DNA of 64,000 bases. It comes from Aquabacter cavernae. GTDB taxonomy: Bacteria > Pseudomonadota > Alphaproteobacteria > Rhizobiales > Xanthobacteraceae. The translations under genes and the position numbers were made by a program. The notes below the pieces were generated by a model. The model had not been told where the DNA came from, searched no databases, and was given only the letters and a program-made list of their open reading frames with translations. Where the stretch lies: assembly GCF_003993795.1 (NCBI RefSeq), contig NZ_RWKV01000017.1, positions 248,001-312,000 on the forward strand, read 5' to 3'. The stretch's first letter is position 1, and every line of letters begins with the position of its first letter. Shown here piece by piece: positions 18,295 through 27,758 of this stretch.

Positions 18295-18410
18295 CCCCTA
18301 TTGATCGGCACACAGTGCCGGGGCCGCAACGCCCCGCTTTGTCCATTCATCTAGACCATGCCCGGTCGGCGGATGCAAAAGCCGCCCGCCGCCCGGACCG
18401 CTTCGGCCGC

Positions 18411-19472
18411 TCACAGGCCGAGGCTGCCCTCATAGACCACATGGGCCGCGCCCTCGCCCGGCTCGATGACGCCGAGGCGCACCACGGTCTCGCCCGCATC
18501 GGCGAAGGCGGCGGCCACCGTCTCCTCTGCCTCGGCGGGCACCACAACGGCCATGCCGATCCCGCAATTGAAGGCCCGCAGCATCTCTTCCGGCGCGACG
18601 CCGCCCGTCTGGGCGAGCCAGCGGAAGACCGGGGGAACCACCAGATTGCCAAGATCAATGCGCGCCACGGTGCCCTTGGGCAGCACGCGGGGCAGGTTCT
18701 CCGTGATGCCGCCGCCGGTGATGTGGGCCAGCGCCTTCACCGCTCCGGTGGAGCGGATGACGGACAGGACGCTCTTCACATAAAGCCGCGTGGGGGTCAG
18801 CAGGGCAACGCCCACGCTCTCACCCGGCGCGAACGGGGCGGGGTCGTGCCAGCCGAGGCCCGCCCGCTCCACCACCCGGCGCACCAGGGAATAACCGTTG
18901 GAATGCACGCCCGCCGAGGCGAGGCCGAGGATCACGTCACCCGCCTGAACATCCGGCTTGGGCAGAAGGTCGGGGCGCTCCACCGCGCCCACAGAGAAGC
19001 CCGCGAGATCATAGTCGCCCTCGGCATACATGCCGGGCATCTCGGCGGTCTCGCCGCCCACCAGCGCGCAGCCGCTCTCCTTGCAGGCGAGCGCGATGCC
19101 GCGCACGATCTGCGCGCCCACTTCGGGCGAGAGATGGCCGGTGGCGAAATAATCCAGGAAGAAGAGCGGCTCGGCGCCCTGCACCACCAGGTCGTTCACG
19201 CACATGGCCACGAGGTCGATGCCGATCGTGTCGTGCTTGCCGGTCTCGATGGCGATCTTGAGCTTGGTGCCCACGCCGTCCGTGGTGGCCACCAGCAGCG
19301 GGTCCGAGAAGCCCGCCCGCTTCAGGTCGAACACGCCGCCGAAGCCGCCGATATCCGCATCGGCGCCGGGCCGCGCGGTGGCCTTCACCAAAGGCTTGAT
19401 GAGATCCACAAGCCGGTTGCCCGCGTCGATATCGACGCCCGCGTCGCGATAATTGAGGCCGTCCTGCGCCAT
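18411..19472 (-). CDS. purM: Phosphoribosylformylglycinamidine cyclo-ligase (AIR synthetase)
   Basis: PurM, 353 residues, ATP-dependent closure of FGAM to AIR in purine synthesis. It opens [20 protein letters not shown], then [14 protein letters not shown] and [20 protein letters not shown] (nucleotide and substrate loops) and [16 protein letters not shown] at 19472 follows GGAAGGA and gives the canonical length; an open frame continues upstream to 19763 but is not conserved in character. It probably heads a purM-purN unit and is divergent from the secreted repeat protein. Confidence 0.95.
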   Translation of the reverse strand: MAQDGLNYRDAGVDIDAGNRLVDLIKPLVKATARPGADADIGGFGGVFDLKRAGFSDPLLVATTDGVGTKLKIAIETGKHDTIGIDLVAMCVNDLVVQGAEPLFFLDYFATGHLSPEVGAQIVRGIALACKESGCALVGGETAEMPGMYAEGDYDLAGFSVGAVERPDLLPKPDVQAGDVILGLASAGVHSNGYSLVRRVVERAGLGWHDPAPFAPGESVGVALLTPTRLYVKSVLSVIRSTGAVKALAHITGGGITENLPRVLPKGTVARIDLGNLVVPPVFRWLAQTGGVAPEEMLRAFNCGIGMAVVVPAEAEETVAAAFADAGETVVRLGVIEPGEGAAHVVYEGSLGL

Positions 19473-19826
19473 GGTGTCCTTCCGATCCTCCGCGCGGCTT
19501 AACCGCGAACGACACGGGAGGCAAGGCGGGCCAGCGCATTCCAGCCCGTCACGCCCAAAATGCGCGCGTGGACGGGCGAATATTACCCGCTCCGGCGCTC
19601 CCTTCGCCTGGGACGGGAGCGGGCTCGGCATCGTGACCGCCGCTCCGATCCGCCCGGCTCCCACACATCCCTGCCTGCGCGCAAAACGGAAAGAGCCCAC
19701 CGAACGCAGCCTGCGATAGGTCAAAAAGTGTCCTAAACATTTGTCCATCTTCCCCGTGGTCACGCTGACGATGGTGCGGGAAGGTGGTAGTGCTCCGCCC
19801 AGGCTGAGGGCCGAAGGAGGTCACAC

Positions 19827-22226
19827 ATGGACACCGCGCGATTACTGGCACAGGGTCGGCTGGCGGGACGCACCGCAATGGTCGCACTGGCCGTCTCCGG
19901 GCTGGCTCTGCCCCTCGCGGCCTATGCCCAGCCCGCCCCTCCCGCGCAGCAGGGCAACCAGAACGCGCCCCTCGGCGCCGCCGGCATCGCCTGGCCGCGC
20001 ACCTTCGACCTCGGCGACAGCCGGCTTGAAATCTACCAGCCGCAGATCGAGACCTGGGACGGCAACAGCATTTCCGGCCGCTCCGCGCTGGCCATCGGCC
20101 CCAAGGACGGGACGCCCACCTACGGCTTCGCCCATTTCGTGGCCACCGCCACCATCGACAAGGCCGCGGGCCTCGTCCAGCTCTCCAACATCACCGTGGA
20201 CAAGGTGGAAGTGGTCACCGCGGCCGTGAAGGCCGCCATCGACCAGCGCCTGCCCAAGACCGGGCTGGTGGTGCGGCTCGACCAGTTGCAGGCGAGCTAT
20301 GCGGTGAACCAGAAGATCGCGGAGCTGCGCACCCAGCCGGTGGACAACACGCCCCCGCGCATCGTGTTCACCGACACCGCCACCATCCTGGTGCCGGTCT
20401 CCGGCGAGCCTTCCATGCGCTCGGTTGACGGTGCCCCCACCTATCAGCGCGTCATCAACAGCCGCGCCCTCATCCTCCAGGATTCGAACGGCGTGTTTCA
20501 CCTCCAGGCGGCCGGCACCTGGTACCAGACCGGCCAGCTCACCGGCACTTTCGTGGCGAACCCCAACGCCTCGGACGAGTTGCAGGCGGCCACCAAGGCC
20601 GCGCTCAAGCAGACCCCGGCCGATCCGCTGCTGAACAAGGACGGCAAGCCCGTGGTGCCACCGCCGGCCATCCTGGTGTCCATGGTGCCCACCGAGCTGG
20701 TCCAGACCAACGGCCCGGCCCAGATGCTGCCGGTGGCGGGCACGCAATTGCTCTCCATGAGCAATGCCGACCACGCGGTCTTCATGGAGACCGCCACCAA
20801 CACCTTCTACGTGCTGATCTCGGGCCGCTGGTTCAAGGCGCCGGGCACGGATGGTCCCTGGACCTTCGTGGCCTCGAACGCCCTGCCCGCCGACTTCGCG
20901 AAGATCTCGCCCAAGGACCCGCAGGCCAACGTGCTGGTCTCGGTGTCGGGCACCCCGCAGGCCAAGGAAGCGGCCATCGCCGCCACCATCCCGCAGACCT
21001 CCACCGTCCAGCGCAACGCCACCACTAGCGTGACCTATTCCGGCGGCGCGCCGCAATTCGCCCCCATCGAGGGGACGGCACTGAAATACGCCGTCAACAC
21101 CCCCAATCCGGTGATCATGGTGGGGCCGGAGAGCTATTACGTGGCGGTGAACGGCGTGTGGTTCACCGCGCGCACGCCCACCGGCCCCTGGGTGGTGGCG
21201 GCGCAGGTGCCTCCCGCCATCTACACCATTCCCGTTGCCTCCCCGGTGCATTACGTGACCTATGTGCGGGTCTATTCGGTGCAGCCCGAGACGGTCGTGG
21301 TGGGCTACACGCCCGGCTATATGGGCGTCATGGTCGCCCCCGGCGGCACCGTGGTCTACGGAACCGGCTATAGCTGCACGGGCTGGGCGGGCGTGAACTA
21401 CTGGTATTCATGCCCGGCCACCTACGGCTACGGGGCGGGCTTCGCGCTCGGCTCCACGGTCGGCTTCGGCTTCGGCTTCGCCGCCGGCTGGGCCTGGGGC
21501 GCCGCGGTCACCCCGTTCTGGGGCCCCTATTGGGGCGCCGCGCCCTACGGGCACTGGGGCTATACCAATGTGAACCAGGCCAACATCTATGGTCGCTGGG
21601 GCGGCTCCGCCACCGTGACCCAGGCCTGGGGCACCACCTGGAACGGCACGGAATGGGGCGCGCGCTCGGGCTTCGGCACCACGGCGGGCGGCACCAACGT
21701 GGCCGGCCGCGCCGCGGGGGGCTTCAATCCCTATACGGGCAATTATGCGGGCGCCCGCGACACCAGCCGATACAATCCCTATACCGGCGCGCGCGGGGCC
21801 TCCTCCGCCTCGGTGACGGGCAATGCCTATACCGGCAATTTCGACGCCACACGCTCCTCGGCAGGCGCCAACCCCACCACCGGCACCGCCCATGCATCCA
21901 CCACCTCGGTGAGCCGGGAAGACGGCCAGCTGAGCGTGGACAGCAAGGGCGTCGCCACCAACCAGCGCACCGGCAATTCGGTGGCCTGGAACAACGGCAA
22001 CGTCTATGCGGACCATGACGGCAACGTCTACCAGCACGACAACGGCCAGTGGAACCGCGCCACCAGCAGCGGCTGGCAGCCCGTGGACCACTCCTTCAAC
22101 AGCCAGCAACTCGACAATGAGCGCCAGGCCCGCGACTTCTCGGCCCAGCGCTCGTTCAGCGCCGGAGACCGTTTCAGCGGCGGCGGCGCGCGGGTCGGCG
22201 GCGGCGGGGAGCGGTTCCGCCGCTGA
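19827..22226 (+). CDS. Large secreted Gly/Tyr/Asn-rich repeat protein, function unknown
   Basis: Exported protein of 799 residues, no clear function. The signal peptide ends about residue 35 (LAAYA/Q). The middle (about residues 170-490) has three related modules, each ending in an aromatic G-x-W-(F/Y) motif: GTWYQTG, GRWFKAPGTDGPW and GVWFTARTPTGPW. A Gly/Tyr/Trp-rich hydrophobic stretch follows (about 520-600), then short repeats (NPYTGNYAG, NPYTGARG, NAYTGNF) and GNVYADHDGNVYQHDNGQW. The end is Gly/Arg-rich (GERFRR). GAAGGAGGT precedes the ATG. Composition suggests a surface or outer-membrane-associated, possibly carbohydrate-binding protein; that is inference. A terminator follows at 22325. 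Confidence 0.7.
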   Translation: MDTARLLAQGRLAGRTAMVALAVSGLALPLAAYAQPAPPAQQGNQNAPLGAAGIAWPRTFDLGDSRLEIYQPQIETWDGNSISGRSALAIGPKDGTPTYGFAHFVATATIDKAAGLVQLSNITVDKVEVVTAAVKAAIDQRLPKTGLVVRLDQLQASYAVNQKIAELRTQPVDNTPPRIVFTDTATILVPVSGEPSMRSVDGAPTYQRVINSRALILQDSNGVFHLQAAGTWYQTGQLTGTFVANPNASDELQAATKAALKQTPADPLLNKDGKPVVPPPAILVSMVPTELVQTNGPAQMLPVAGTQLLSMSNADHAVFMETATNTFYVLISGRWFKAPGTDGPWTFVASNALPADFAKISPKDPQANVLVSVSGTPQAKEAAIAATIPQTSTVQRNATTSVTYSGGAPQFAPIEGTALKYAVNTPNPVIMVGPESYYVAVNGVWFTARTPTGPWVVAAQVPPAIYTIPVASPVHYVTYVRVYSVQPETVVVGYTPGYMGVMVAPGGTVVYGTGYSCTGWAGVNYWYSCPATYGYGAGFALGSTVGFGFGFAAGWAWGAAVTPFWGPYWGAAPYGHWGYTNVNQANIYGRWGGSATVTQAWGTTWNGTEWGARSGFGTTAGGTNVAGRAAGGFNPYTGNYAGARDTSRYNPYTGARGASSASVTGNAYTGNFDATRSSAGANPTTGTAHASTTSVSREDGQLSVDSKGVATNQRTGNSVAWNNGNVYADHDGNVYQHDNGQWNRATSSGWQPVDHSFNSQQLDNERQARDFSAQRSFSAGDRFSGGGARVGGGGERFRR

Positions 22227-22229
22227 CCT

Positions 22230-22308
22230 GGAGCCTGATCCCGTCAGGTTGAACCAACCTGACGGGTGAATCAGTCTCTAACTCGTTGATAGAGTGCGAT
22301 CGCACTCT
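22230..22308 (-). repeat. Dispersed two-hairpin repeat, copy B (short form)
   Basis: Reverse-oriented 79-bp copy of the element at 1983 and 29368. On the minus strand it keeps the middle (GAGTTAGAGACTGATTCACC), the second hairpin (GTCAGGTTGG / TCAACCTGAC, one G-T pair) and the end GGGATCAGGCTCC. The variable tip hairpin is missing: the two flanks meet as a perfect 18-bp palindrome, AGAGTGCGATCGCACTCT (22291-22308). It begins 3 bp after the stop codon of the secreted repeat protein. Confidence 0.85.
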
Positions 22309-22324
22309 TGATGCATTTGGCAGG

Positions 22325-22355
22325 ACAGGCGCCCGAAAGGGCGCCTGTTTCATTT
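22325..22355 (+). terminator. Intrinsic terminator with GAAA tetraloop
   Basis: ACAGGCGCCC-GAAA-GGGCGCCTGT, 10-bp perfect stem, then TTCATTT. It separates the secreted repeat protein from the carbonic anhydrase gene. Confidence 0.82.
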
Positions 22356-22465
22356 GAGGGGTCTTGTATCCCCTTTTCGCGGCACGGCTTTTCCGCTACG
22401 CAGAGGAAGCGCCGCTGCCTCGCATGACGGCCGCCAGCCGCAGACACTCATCGCAGGAGTTGCCG

Positions 22466-23182
22466 GTGACTGACGAAAACGATCATTCCCATCACGACCA
22501 TACCGGCCACGAAACCTGCCGCGACATCCGCCATCTGGTGGAAGGCGTCCAGCGCTTCAAGGCGCGCTTCTACGAGCAGGCGCCGTCCTTGATGACGCGG
22601 CTCGCCCAGAAGGGACAGGCCCCGGCCACCCTGATGATCTCGTGCTCCGATTCGCGCGTCGATCCGGCCATCCTGTCCGGCGCCGAGCCGGGCGAGCTGT
22701 TCGTGGTGCGCAACGTCGCCAATCTCGTGCCCGCCTATGCGCCCGATGACGGGCTGCACGGCACCGGCGCGGCGCTGGAATATGCGGTGCGCGACCTCAA
22801 GGTCGATCACATCGTCGTGCTGGGCCATGCCCATTGCGGTGGCATCAAGGCCATGCTCTCCACCGCCGGGGGCGAGCGCCCGCCGCGCGAGTTCGTCGGC
22901 CCCTGGGTCGAGATGGCCCTCAAGGCCAGCCGCCTTCATATCCCGGACCAGACCGTGGAAGGCGGCAAGCGCGAGATGTCGCTGGATCACCTGAAGGAAG
23001 TGCCGTTCCTCGCCGAGCGGGCCTCCATCCTGGGATCGCTGGACAATCTCATGACCTATCCCTGGGTGCGCGAGCGCGTGGAGGCGGGAACCCTCCAGCT
23101 TCACGGCTGGTGGTTCGACCTCGACAGTGGCGACCTCTGGGTCACCGACACGCCCGGCGCGCCGCTGCTCCCCGTCACCTGA
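22466..23182 (+). CDS. Beta-class carbonic anhydrase
   Basis: Zinc enzyme interconverting CO2 and bicarbonate, 238 residues from the proposed start. Zinc and catalytic motifs are SCSDSRVDP (Cys, Asp-Arg dyad) and GHAHCGGI (His and Cys ligands), with RNVANLVP and LHGTGAALEYAV as expected. GTG at 22466 is preferred because GCAGGAG lies 7 bases upstream; in-frame ATGs at 22364 and 22424 would add poorly conserved residues. The N-terminus is His-rich (DHSHHDHTGHE), possibly metal-chelating. It is followed after only 11 bp by an NCS2-type permease, so they are probably co-transcribed. Confidence 0.92.
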   Translation: MTDENDHSHHDHTGHETCRDIRHLVEGVQRFKARFYEQAPSLMTRLAQKGQAPATLMISCSDSRVDPAILSGAEPGELFVVRNVANLVPAYAPDDGLHGTGAALEYAVRDLKVDHIVVLGHAHCGGIKAMLSTAGGERPPREFVGPWVEMALKASRLHIPDQTVEGGKREMSLDHLKEVPFLAERASILGSLDNLMTYPWVRERVEAGTLQLHGWWFDLDSGDLWVTDTPGAPLLPVT

Positions 23183-23193
23183 CGGGGACGGGG

Positions 23194-24906
23194 ATGCGCA
23201 AACCGGACGGTCTTGTCTATGGCGTGAACGACCTGCCGCCCGCGCGGGTGGCGCTGCTTGCCTCGCTCCAGCAGGTGGCCTTCCTGGCCGCGCTGCTGGG
23301 CGTCCCCGGCCTGGCCGCCATGCGGCTCGGGCTCGACACGCAGATCTTCTTATCCTTGACCGCCACCACCCTGTTCTGCGCCGGGGTGGTCTGCATCATC
23401 CAGGGCTTCGGCCGGTTCGGGCTCGGCGCGGGCCTGTTCTACCCGCTCCAATGCACCACGGCGGCCATTCCGGCCCTGATCTACGCCTCGGATGAAGGGC
23501 TGAGCCTCGCCCAGAACTTCACCATGGTGGGGGTTCTCGGCCTCTCGCAGATCCTGTTCTCCTTCATCATCTACCGCCTGCGCGGCATCTTCACGGTGGA
23601 GGTGGCGGGGCTCGCCGTGTTCCTCATCGGCGTGGGGCTCGGCCAGCAGGGCCTGGTGCTCATCCTCGACGTGCCCACCGGCCACACCAATGCGGTGATG
23701 CATCTGGGCACCGCCGCCTTCACCCTCGCCACCCTCATCATCCTGCACGTCTATGTGCGCCACCGCATGCGGCTGTTCACGAACCTGATCGGGCTCGCGG
23801 CCGGCCTCACCGTCAGCGCCATCCTGGGCCAGTTGGACCCGGCGGACGTGGCGCAGTTCAAGGCGGCTGCCTGGGTCAACTTCCCCTCCCTGCCGCTGTT
23901 CGGCTGGTCGTTCGACACCGGCGCCATCACCGCCTTCGCCGTCACCGGCTTCGTCTTCGCCCTCACCTCCATGGGCGTGCAGACCATTGCCCAGCGCAAC
24001 AATGACAAGGACTGGAAAGCGCCGGACCTCGTCTCCATCGGCAAGGGCATCCGCGCCGAGGGCGTCATGCACATGCTGGCGGCGGCGCTCAACGCCCTGC
24101 CCATGGTGGCCTCGGGCGGCGCGGTCGCCCTCGCCGCCGCTTCGGGCTGCACGGCGCGGACCCTCGCCTTCTGGACCGGCGGCCTGCTGATCCTGTTCTC
24201 GCTGCTGCCGAAATTCATGGGCTTCTGGTTCATGATGCCGGATTCGGTCACCGGCGCCCTGTTCCTGTTCCTGGCCACCTTCACCACCGTGAACGGCCTG
24301 CAACTGGTGGCGAGCCGCGTGCTGGATGCGCGCAAGGTGGTCGCCATCGGCATGGGCTTCGTCACCGCCATTTCCTACGAGCCCCTGCGCCATCTGCTGG
24401 AAGGGCGGGCGCCGGAACTGCGCATCGTCACCTTCTCCTCCTTCGCCGTCACCATCCTGGTCACGGTGACCTTGCTGGCGCTGTTCCGCATCGGCGTGAC
24501 GCGGCGCGGCGTGCGCCAGTTCCCGGCCGGGCAGGCGAGCCATGACGAGGTGGCCACCTTCATCGAGGCCGAGGGCGGGCGCTGGGGCGCGCGGGTGGAC
24601 GTGGTGCAGCGCGGCGCCTTCGCCGCCTGGCAGGCCATCGACCTCATCGGCCGCGATCTGGTGGACGCGGAGAAGCCCACCATCGAAGTGGCCACCAGCT
24701 ATAACGACCTCGTGTTCGATATCATCCTGCGCTACGAGGGCATCGCGCCGCCGCTGGCGAACCGCCCGCCCACGGCGGAGGAACTGCTCGACGATCCGAA
24801 CCGCGCGGCCCAGCTCACCGGCTATCTCATCTCCAAGCTTACGCCGGACCTCCGGGTCCAGCGCGTCCACCATCGTTGGGAACTGCATCTGCGCCTGCCG
24901 GTGTAG
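23194..24906 (+). CDS. NCS2-type (xanthine/uracil-like) permease with C-terminal cytoplasmic domain
   Basis: Inner-membrane transporter of 570 residues. YGVNDLPPARVALLASLQQV is the NCS2 opening, and about 12-14 hydrophobic segments run to about residue 430. The last ~135 residues are soluble (GQASHDEVATFIEAEGGRWG to the end). This tail contains YNDLVFDIILRYEG and ends AQLTGYLISKLTPDLRVQ..HHRWELHLRLP, an order resembling the GHKL (anti-sigma/histidine-kinase-type) ATPase fold but without a clear G1 box. The usual substrates of the family are nucleobases or ascorbate. Tight linkage to carbonic anhydrase raises the question of an inorganic-carbon or anion role, which is inference only. Confidence 0.8.
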   Translation: MRKPDGLVYGVNDLPPARVALLASLQQVAFLAALLGVPGLAAMRLGLDTQIFLSLTATTLFCAGVVCIIQGFGRFGLGAGLFYPLQCTTAAIPALIYASDEGLSLAQNFTMVGVLGLSQILFSFIIYRLRGIFTVEVAGLAVFLIGVGLGQQGLVLILDVPTGHTNAVMHLGTAAFTLATLIILHVYVRHRMRLFTNLIGLAAGLTVSAILGQLDPADVAQFKAAAWVNFPSLPLFGWSFDTGAITAFAVTGFVFALTSMGVQTIAQRNNDKDWKAPDLVSIGKGIRAEGVMHMLAAALNALPMVASGGAVALAAASGCTARTLAFWTGGLLILFSLLPKFMGFWFMMPDSVTGALFLFLATFTTVNGLQLVASRVLDARKVVAIGMGFVTAISYEPLRHLLEGRAPELRIVTFSSFAVTILVTVTLLALFRIGVTRRGVRQFPAGQASHDEVATFIEAEGGRWGARVDVVQRGAFAAWQAIDLIGRDLVDAEKPTIEVATSYNDLVFDIILRYEGIAPPLANRPPTAEELLDDPNRAAQLTGYLISKLTPDLRVQRVHHRWELHLRLPV

Positions 24907-25078
24907 CGCGCGCCCGCCGTCGCCCGCTTGCCGACCCCGTTTGCCCGGCGGATAAGATGGGCGTGACGCTGCCGTGTGCAGGGGCCGCTCTCCGCCGCCC
25001 TTGAAACCGCGCGGTGCCGCACGAGAGACTGCGTGACGCGATCGGCTTGCCCCGGCAATCCGGTCGGATCGCGCGCCA

Positions 25079-25141
25079 GGAAACCACGCTCCGGGACAAC
25101 CACGCTCCAGGACAACCACGCTCCAGGACAACCACGCGCCA
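25079..25141. repeat. 16-bp tandem repeat, four units
   Basis: Three units of GGACAACCACGCTCCA at 25094-25141 (the last with one change, CGCGCCA), preceded by a degenerate 15-bp unit at 25079. The array sits in the 260-bp gap before the sensor kinase gene and ends 25 bp before its start. Copy number may vary between strains; no function is evident. Confidence 0.85.
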
Positions 25142-25166
25142 TGTGCAGTGCGCAGAGGGCCGACGC

Positions 25167-27758
25167 ATGACGGACCTGGGAATGGCGCGGAACCCCGAAG
25201 GGGACGGCGCCGCGAGCACCGGGCGGGACCGGCGGGGCTGGCGCCGCGGCATCCGGCGCGTGATGGCCATCGGCCTCCTGAGCGCGGGCATCGCGGTGGC
25301 CATCGTGCTGGCGGTGGGCTTCGCCAGCTTCCGCGAATTCGCCTCCGCCAACCGGCTGCGGGAAGAGCTGCTCTATTCCTCGCTCATCCGCGACCATCTC
25401 CAGCACATCTTCGAGGACCTGCTGAGCGCCGAAAGCGGCACGCTCGGCTATGTAGTGACCGGGCGGGAGGAATTCCTCGACCCGCTCACCAGCGCCCAGG
25501 AAAACGTGCGCCAGGACATCGAGGCGCTGAGCCGCCTCGCCTGGGCGCGCCCGGAACACAGCGTCGCCCTGACGGAACTGAGCCGGTTCGCGGAGGAGGA
25601 GATCCGCCTCCTCCTGGAAATGGCGGAGACGCGCAACAAGGCAGGCGGGCTTGCCGCCTCCACGGTCATGGAGGCGCGGCGCGGCAAGGCGGTGATGGAC
25701 CGGATCCGCCGCGTGGTGATGGACATCTCCGCCGCCGAGGTGGCCGCCGCCGAACAGCAGACCTTCCAGGTGCGCCTCGCCAGCCAGAGGACCAAGCAGA
25801 CCCTCCTCCTGCTCCTGTCCGCCGCCATCGCCGTGGTGGTGGGCTCCACCTTGGTGATGATCGCCCATCTCATGGGCCGGCGGCGCGCGGAGATGGTGCT
25901 GGCCGACACGCTGGGGCGCCATCGCGCGACCCTCGCCAGCGCCATGGATGCCATCGTCACGGTCAATGACAAGGGGCAGATCGAGACCGCCAATCCCGCC
26001 ACCACCCGCATGTTCGGCTGGTCCTTGGAGGAACTGGCGGGGGCTCCCGTCGCCCGGCTGTTCCTGCCCCCCGGCGAGACCGCGGCGCGCCGCCCGGACA
26101 TGCTGGACCAATTGGTGGCCCAGGCGGCGGACGGCGGCGCGGCGCGCGAATTCGAGGGCCTGTGCAAGGACGGCTCCCCTTTGCCGGTGGACGTGGTGGT
26201 GGGGCGCATGCAGTCCAGCGACGGCAACCGCCTCGTGGCGATCTTCCACGACATCACCGAGCGCAAGCGGGCGGAGATCATCAAGAACGAGTTCGTCTCC
26301 ACGGTCAGCCACGAATTGCGCACGCCGCTCACCTCCATCGCCGGCTCGCTCGGGCTGCTGAACGGAGGGGCGGTGGGCGAACTGCCCCCGCCCGCCAAGC
26401 GCCTCGTCTTCATTGCCCATGAGAACAGCCGGCGGCTCGTGCGCCTCGTCAACGACATCCTCGACATCCAGAAGATGCAGTCGGCATCCATGACCTTCGC
26501 GCGCGAGCCGGTGGTGATGGAAGAGGTGGCGCGGCTCGCCATCGAGCAGAATACGGGCTTCGCGGCCGAGCACGGGGTGCGCCTCACGCTCCATGCGGAC
26601 GAGGCCGACACGTCCGTGGTGGGCGACCAGGACCGGCTCATCCAGGTGCTCACCAACCTCATTTCCAACGCGGTCAAATTCTCCCCCGCCGACGGCGTGG
26701 TCGCGCTGAGCGTGGAGCGGCGGGAGGACGTGGTGCGGGTCTGCGTGCAGGACCACGGGACCGGCATCCCCGAATCCTTCCGGGCCAGCATGTTCACCCG
26801 CTTCGCCCAGGCCGACACCACCGACACGCGCCAGCGCGGCGGCACCGGCCTCGGGCTCGCCATCGTCAAGGAAATCGTCGATCGCCATGCCGGACGCATC
26901 TCCTTCGAGAGCGAAGAGGGGGTGGGCACCAGTTTCTATGTGGACCTGCCCGCCCGCCTCATGAGCACCCCCGCGCCCCGGCAGAAGGAGCCCGCCCCCG
27001 TGCTGCTGGTGGAGAGCCACACGGCCTCGGCGAAGGTGCTCACCGCCGACCTCGCCCGCGAAGGCATCGCCACGGAACGCGCGGAGACGGCTGCGGAGTG
27101 CGAGGGGCGCTCGGTTCTGCGGGCCTATCGCGCCATCCTCATCGCGCCCCTGCTGCGCGACCGGGACGGCATCTCCCTGGTGCGCTCCCTGCGCCGGACC
27201 GAGCGCACGCGGACCACGCCGCTGATGATGGTGACGCTTCCCCTGACCCCGGAGACGGAGGCAGAGGCGGAGGGTGAAACCGCTCCCCGCCCGCTGATGG
27301 CCCTGCCCGTGGCGGGATGGCTCGATTCCCCGCCGGAGCGGGCGCGGATCACGAGCCTTGCCGCCGGCCTCGATCACCCGCCGGTCCTGCTCCATCTGTG
27401 CCTGTCCGGGCCTGCCCGCCGGGCCATGGCGGAGGCGGCGCGCGGCTGCGCAGACGTGATTCCCGCAGGCAACCTCGCGGAAGCCCATGCCGTTCTGGCG
27501 CTGCGGCCATGCGACTTCCTCGTGGTCCAGTTCGACGATGCCGCCCTGTCCCCGCAGGACCTTGAGGCGCTGGTCCGGCAGCCGCCGGGCACCCTGCCGC
27601 CGCTGGTGGGCTGTTCGCCCGCCGATCTGGACGCGGTCCAGGCGCGCATGCTGGCGGACCTCATGGCGAAGGGCGCGGGCGGCCTCGCGCATCTGACAAC
27701 TCTCGCGGAGTGGCGCGACACGGCGCGCACCGGCGGACCGGAGCGGAAGGGGCCATGA
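25167..27758 (+). CDS. CHASE3/PAS hybrid-like sensor histidine kinase with degenerate receivers
   Basis: Membrane sensor kinase of 863 residues. Layout: TM1 (about 31-53), a periplasmic CHASE3-like helical sensor (about 54-210, with LLSAESGTLGYVVTGREEFL), TM2 (about 212-235), PAS (about 250-365), HisKA with the phospho-acceptor His in VSHELRTPLTSIAG (about 383), and HATPase with N-box LTNLISNAVKFSP and GTGLGLAIVKEIVDRH. The last ~260 residues look like two receiver domains (PVLLVESHTASAKVL... and PPVLLHLCLSGPARRAM...). In both, the acidic pair and phospho-accepting Asp are missing. ATG at 25167 is preferred over 25014. Its stop overlaps the next gene, a normal receiver, by 4 bases. Confidence 0.9.
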   Translation: MTDLGMARNPEGDGAASTGRDRRGWRRGIRRVMAIGLLSAGIAVAIVLAVGFASFREFASANRLREELLYSSLIRDHLQHIFEDLLSAESGTLGYVVTGREEFLDPLTSAQENVRQDIEALSRLAWARPEHSVALTELSRFAEEEIRLLLEMAETRNKAGGLAASTVMEARRGKAVMDRIRRVVMDISAAEVAAAEQQTFQVRLASQRTKQTLLLLLSAAIAVVVGSTLVMIAHLMGRRRAEMVLADTLGRHRATLASAMDAIVTVNDKGQIETANPATTRMFGWSLEELAGAPVARLFLPPGETAARRPDMLDQLVAQAADGGAAREFEGLCKDGSPLPVDVVVGRMQSSDGNRLVAIFHDITERKRAEIIKNEFVSTVSHELRTPLTSIAGSLGLLNGGAVGELPPPAKRLVFIAHENSRRLVRLVNDILDIQKMQSASMTFAREPVVMEEVARLAIEQNTGFAAEHGVRLTLHADEADTSVVGDQDRLIQVLTNLISNAVKFSPADGVVALSVERREDVVRVCVQDHGTGIPESFRASMFTRFAQADTTDTRQRGGTGLGLAIVKEIVDRHAGRISFESEEGVGTSFYVDLPARLMSTPAPRQKEPAPVLLVESHTASAKVLTADLAREGIATERAETAAECEGRSVLRAYRAILIAPLLRDRDGISLVRSLRRTERTRTTPLMMVTLPLTPETEAEAEGETAPRPLMALPVAGWLDSPPERARITSLAAGLDHPPVLLHLCLSGPARRAMAEAARGCADVIPAGNLAEAHAVLALRPCDFLVVQFDDAALSPQDLEALVRQPPGTLPPLVGCSPADLDAVQARMLADLMAKGAGGLAHLTTLAEWRDTARTGGPERKGP

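Noticed and set aside
18250-18346. A longer PurN starting at 18346
   Set aside because: The added 32 residues run through the perfect palindrome at 18272 and are not PurN-like; the family start is at 18250.
25079-25141. CRISPR-like array
   Set aside because: The 16-bp units are directly adjacent with no spacers, so this is a simple tandem repeat.
24822-27692. A 956-codon minus-strand open frame opposite the sensor kinase
   Set aside because: Antisense to a kinase with clear motifs; its His/Gly/Arg-rich composition and lack of a ribosome site mark it as a shadow frame.
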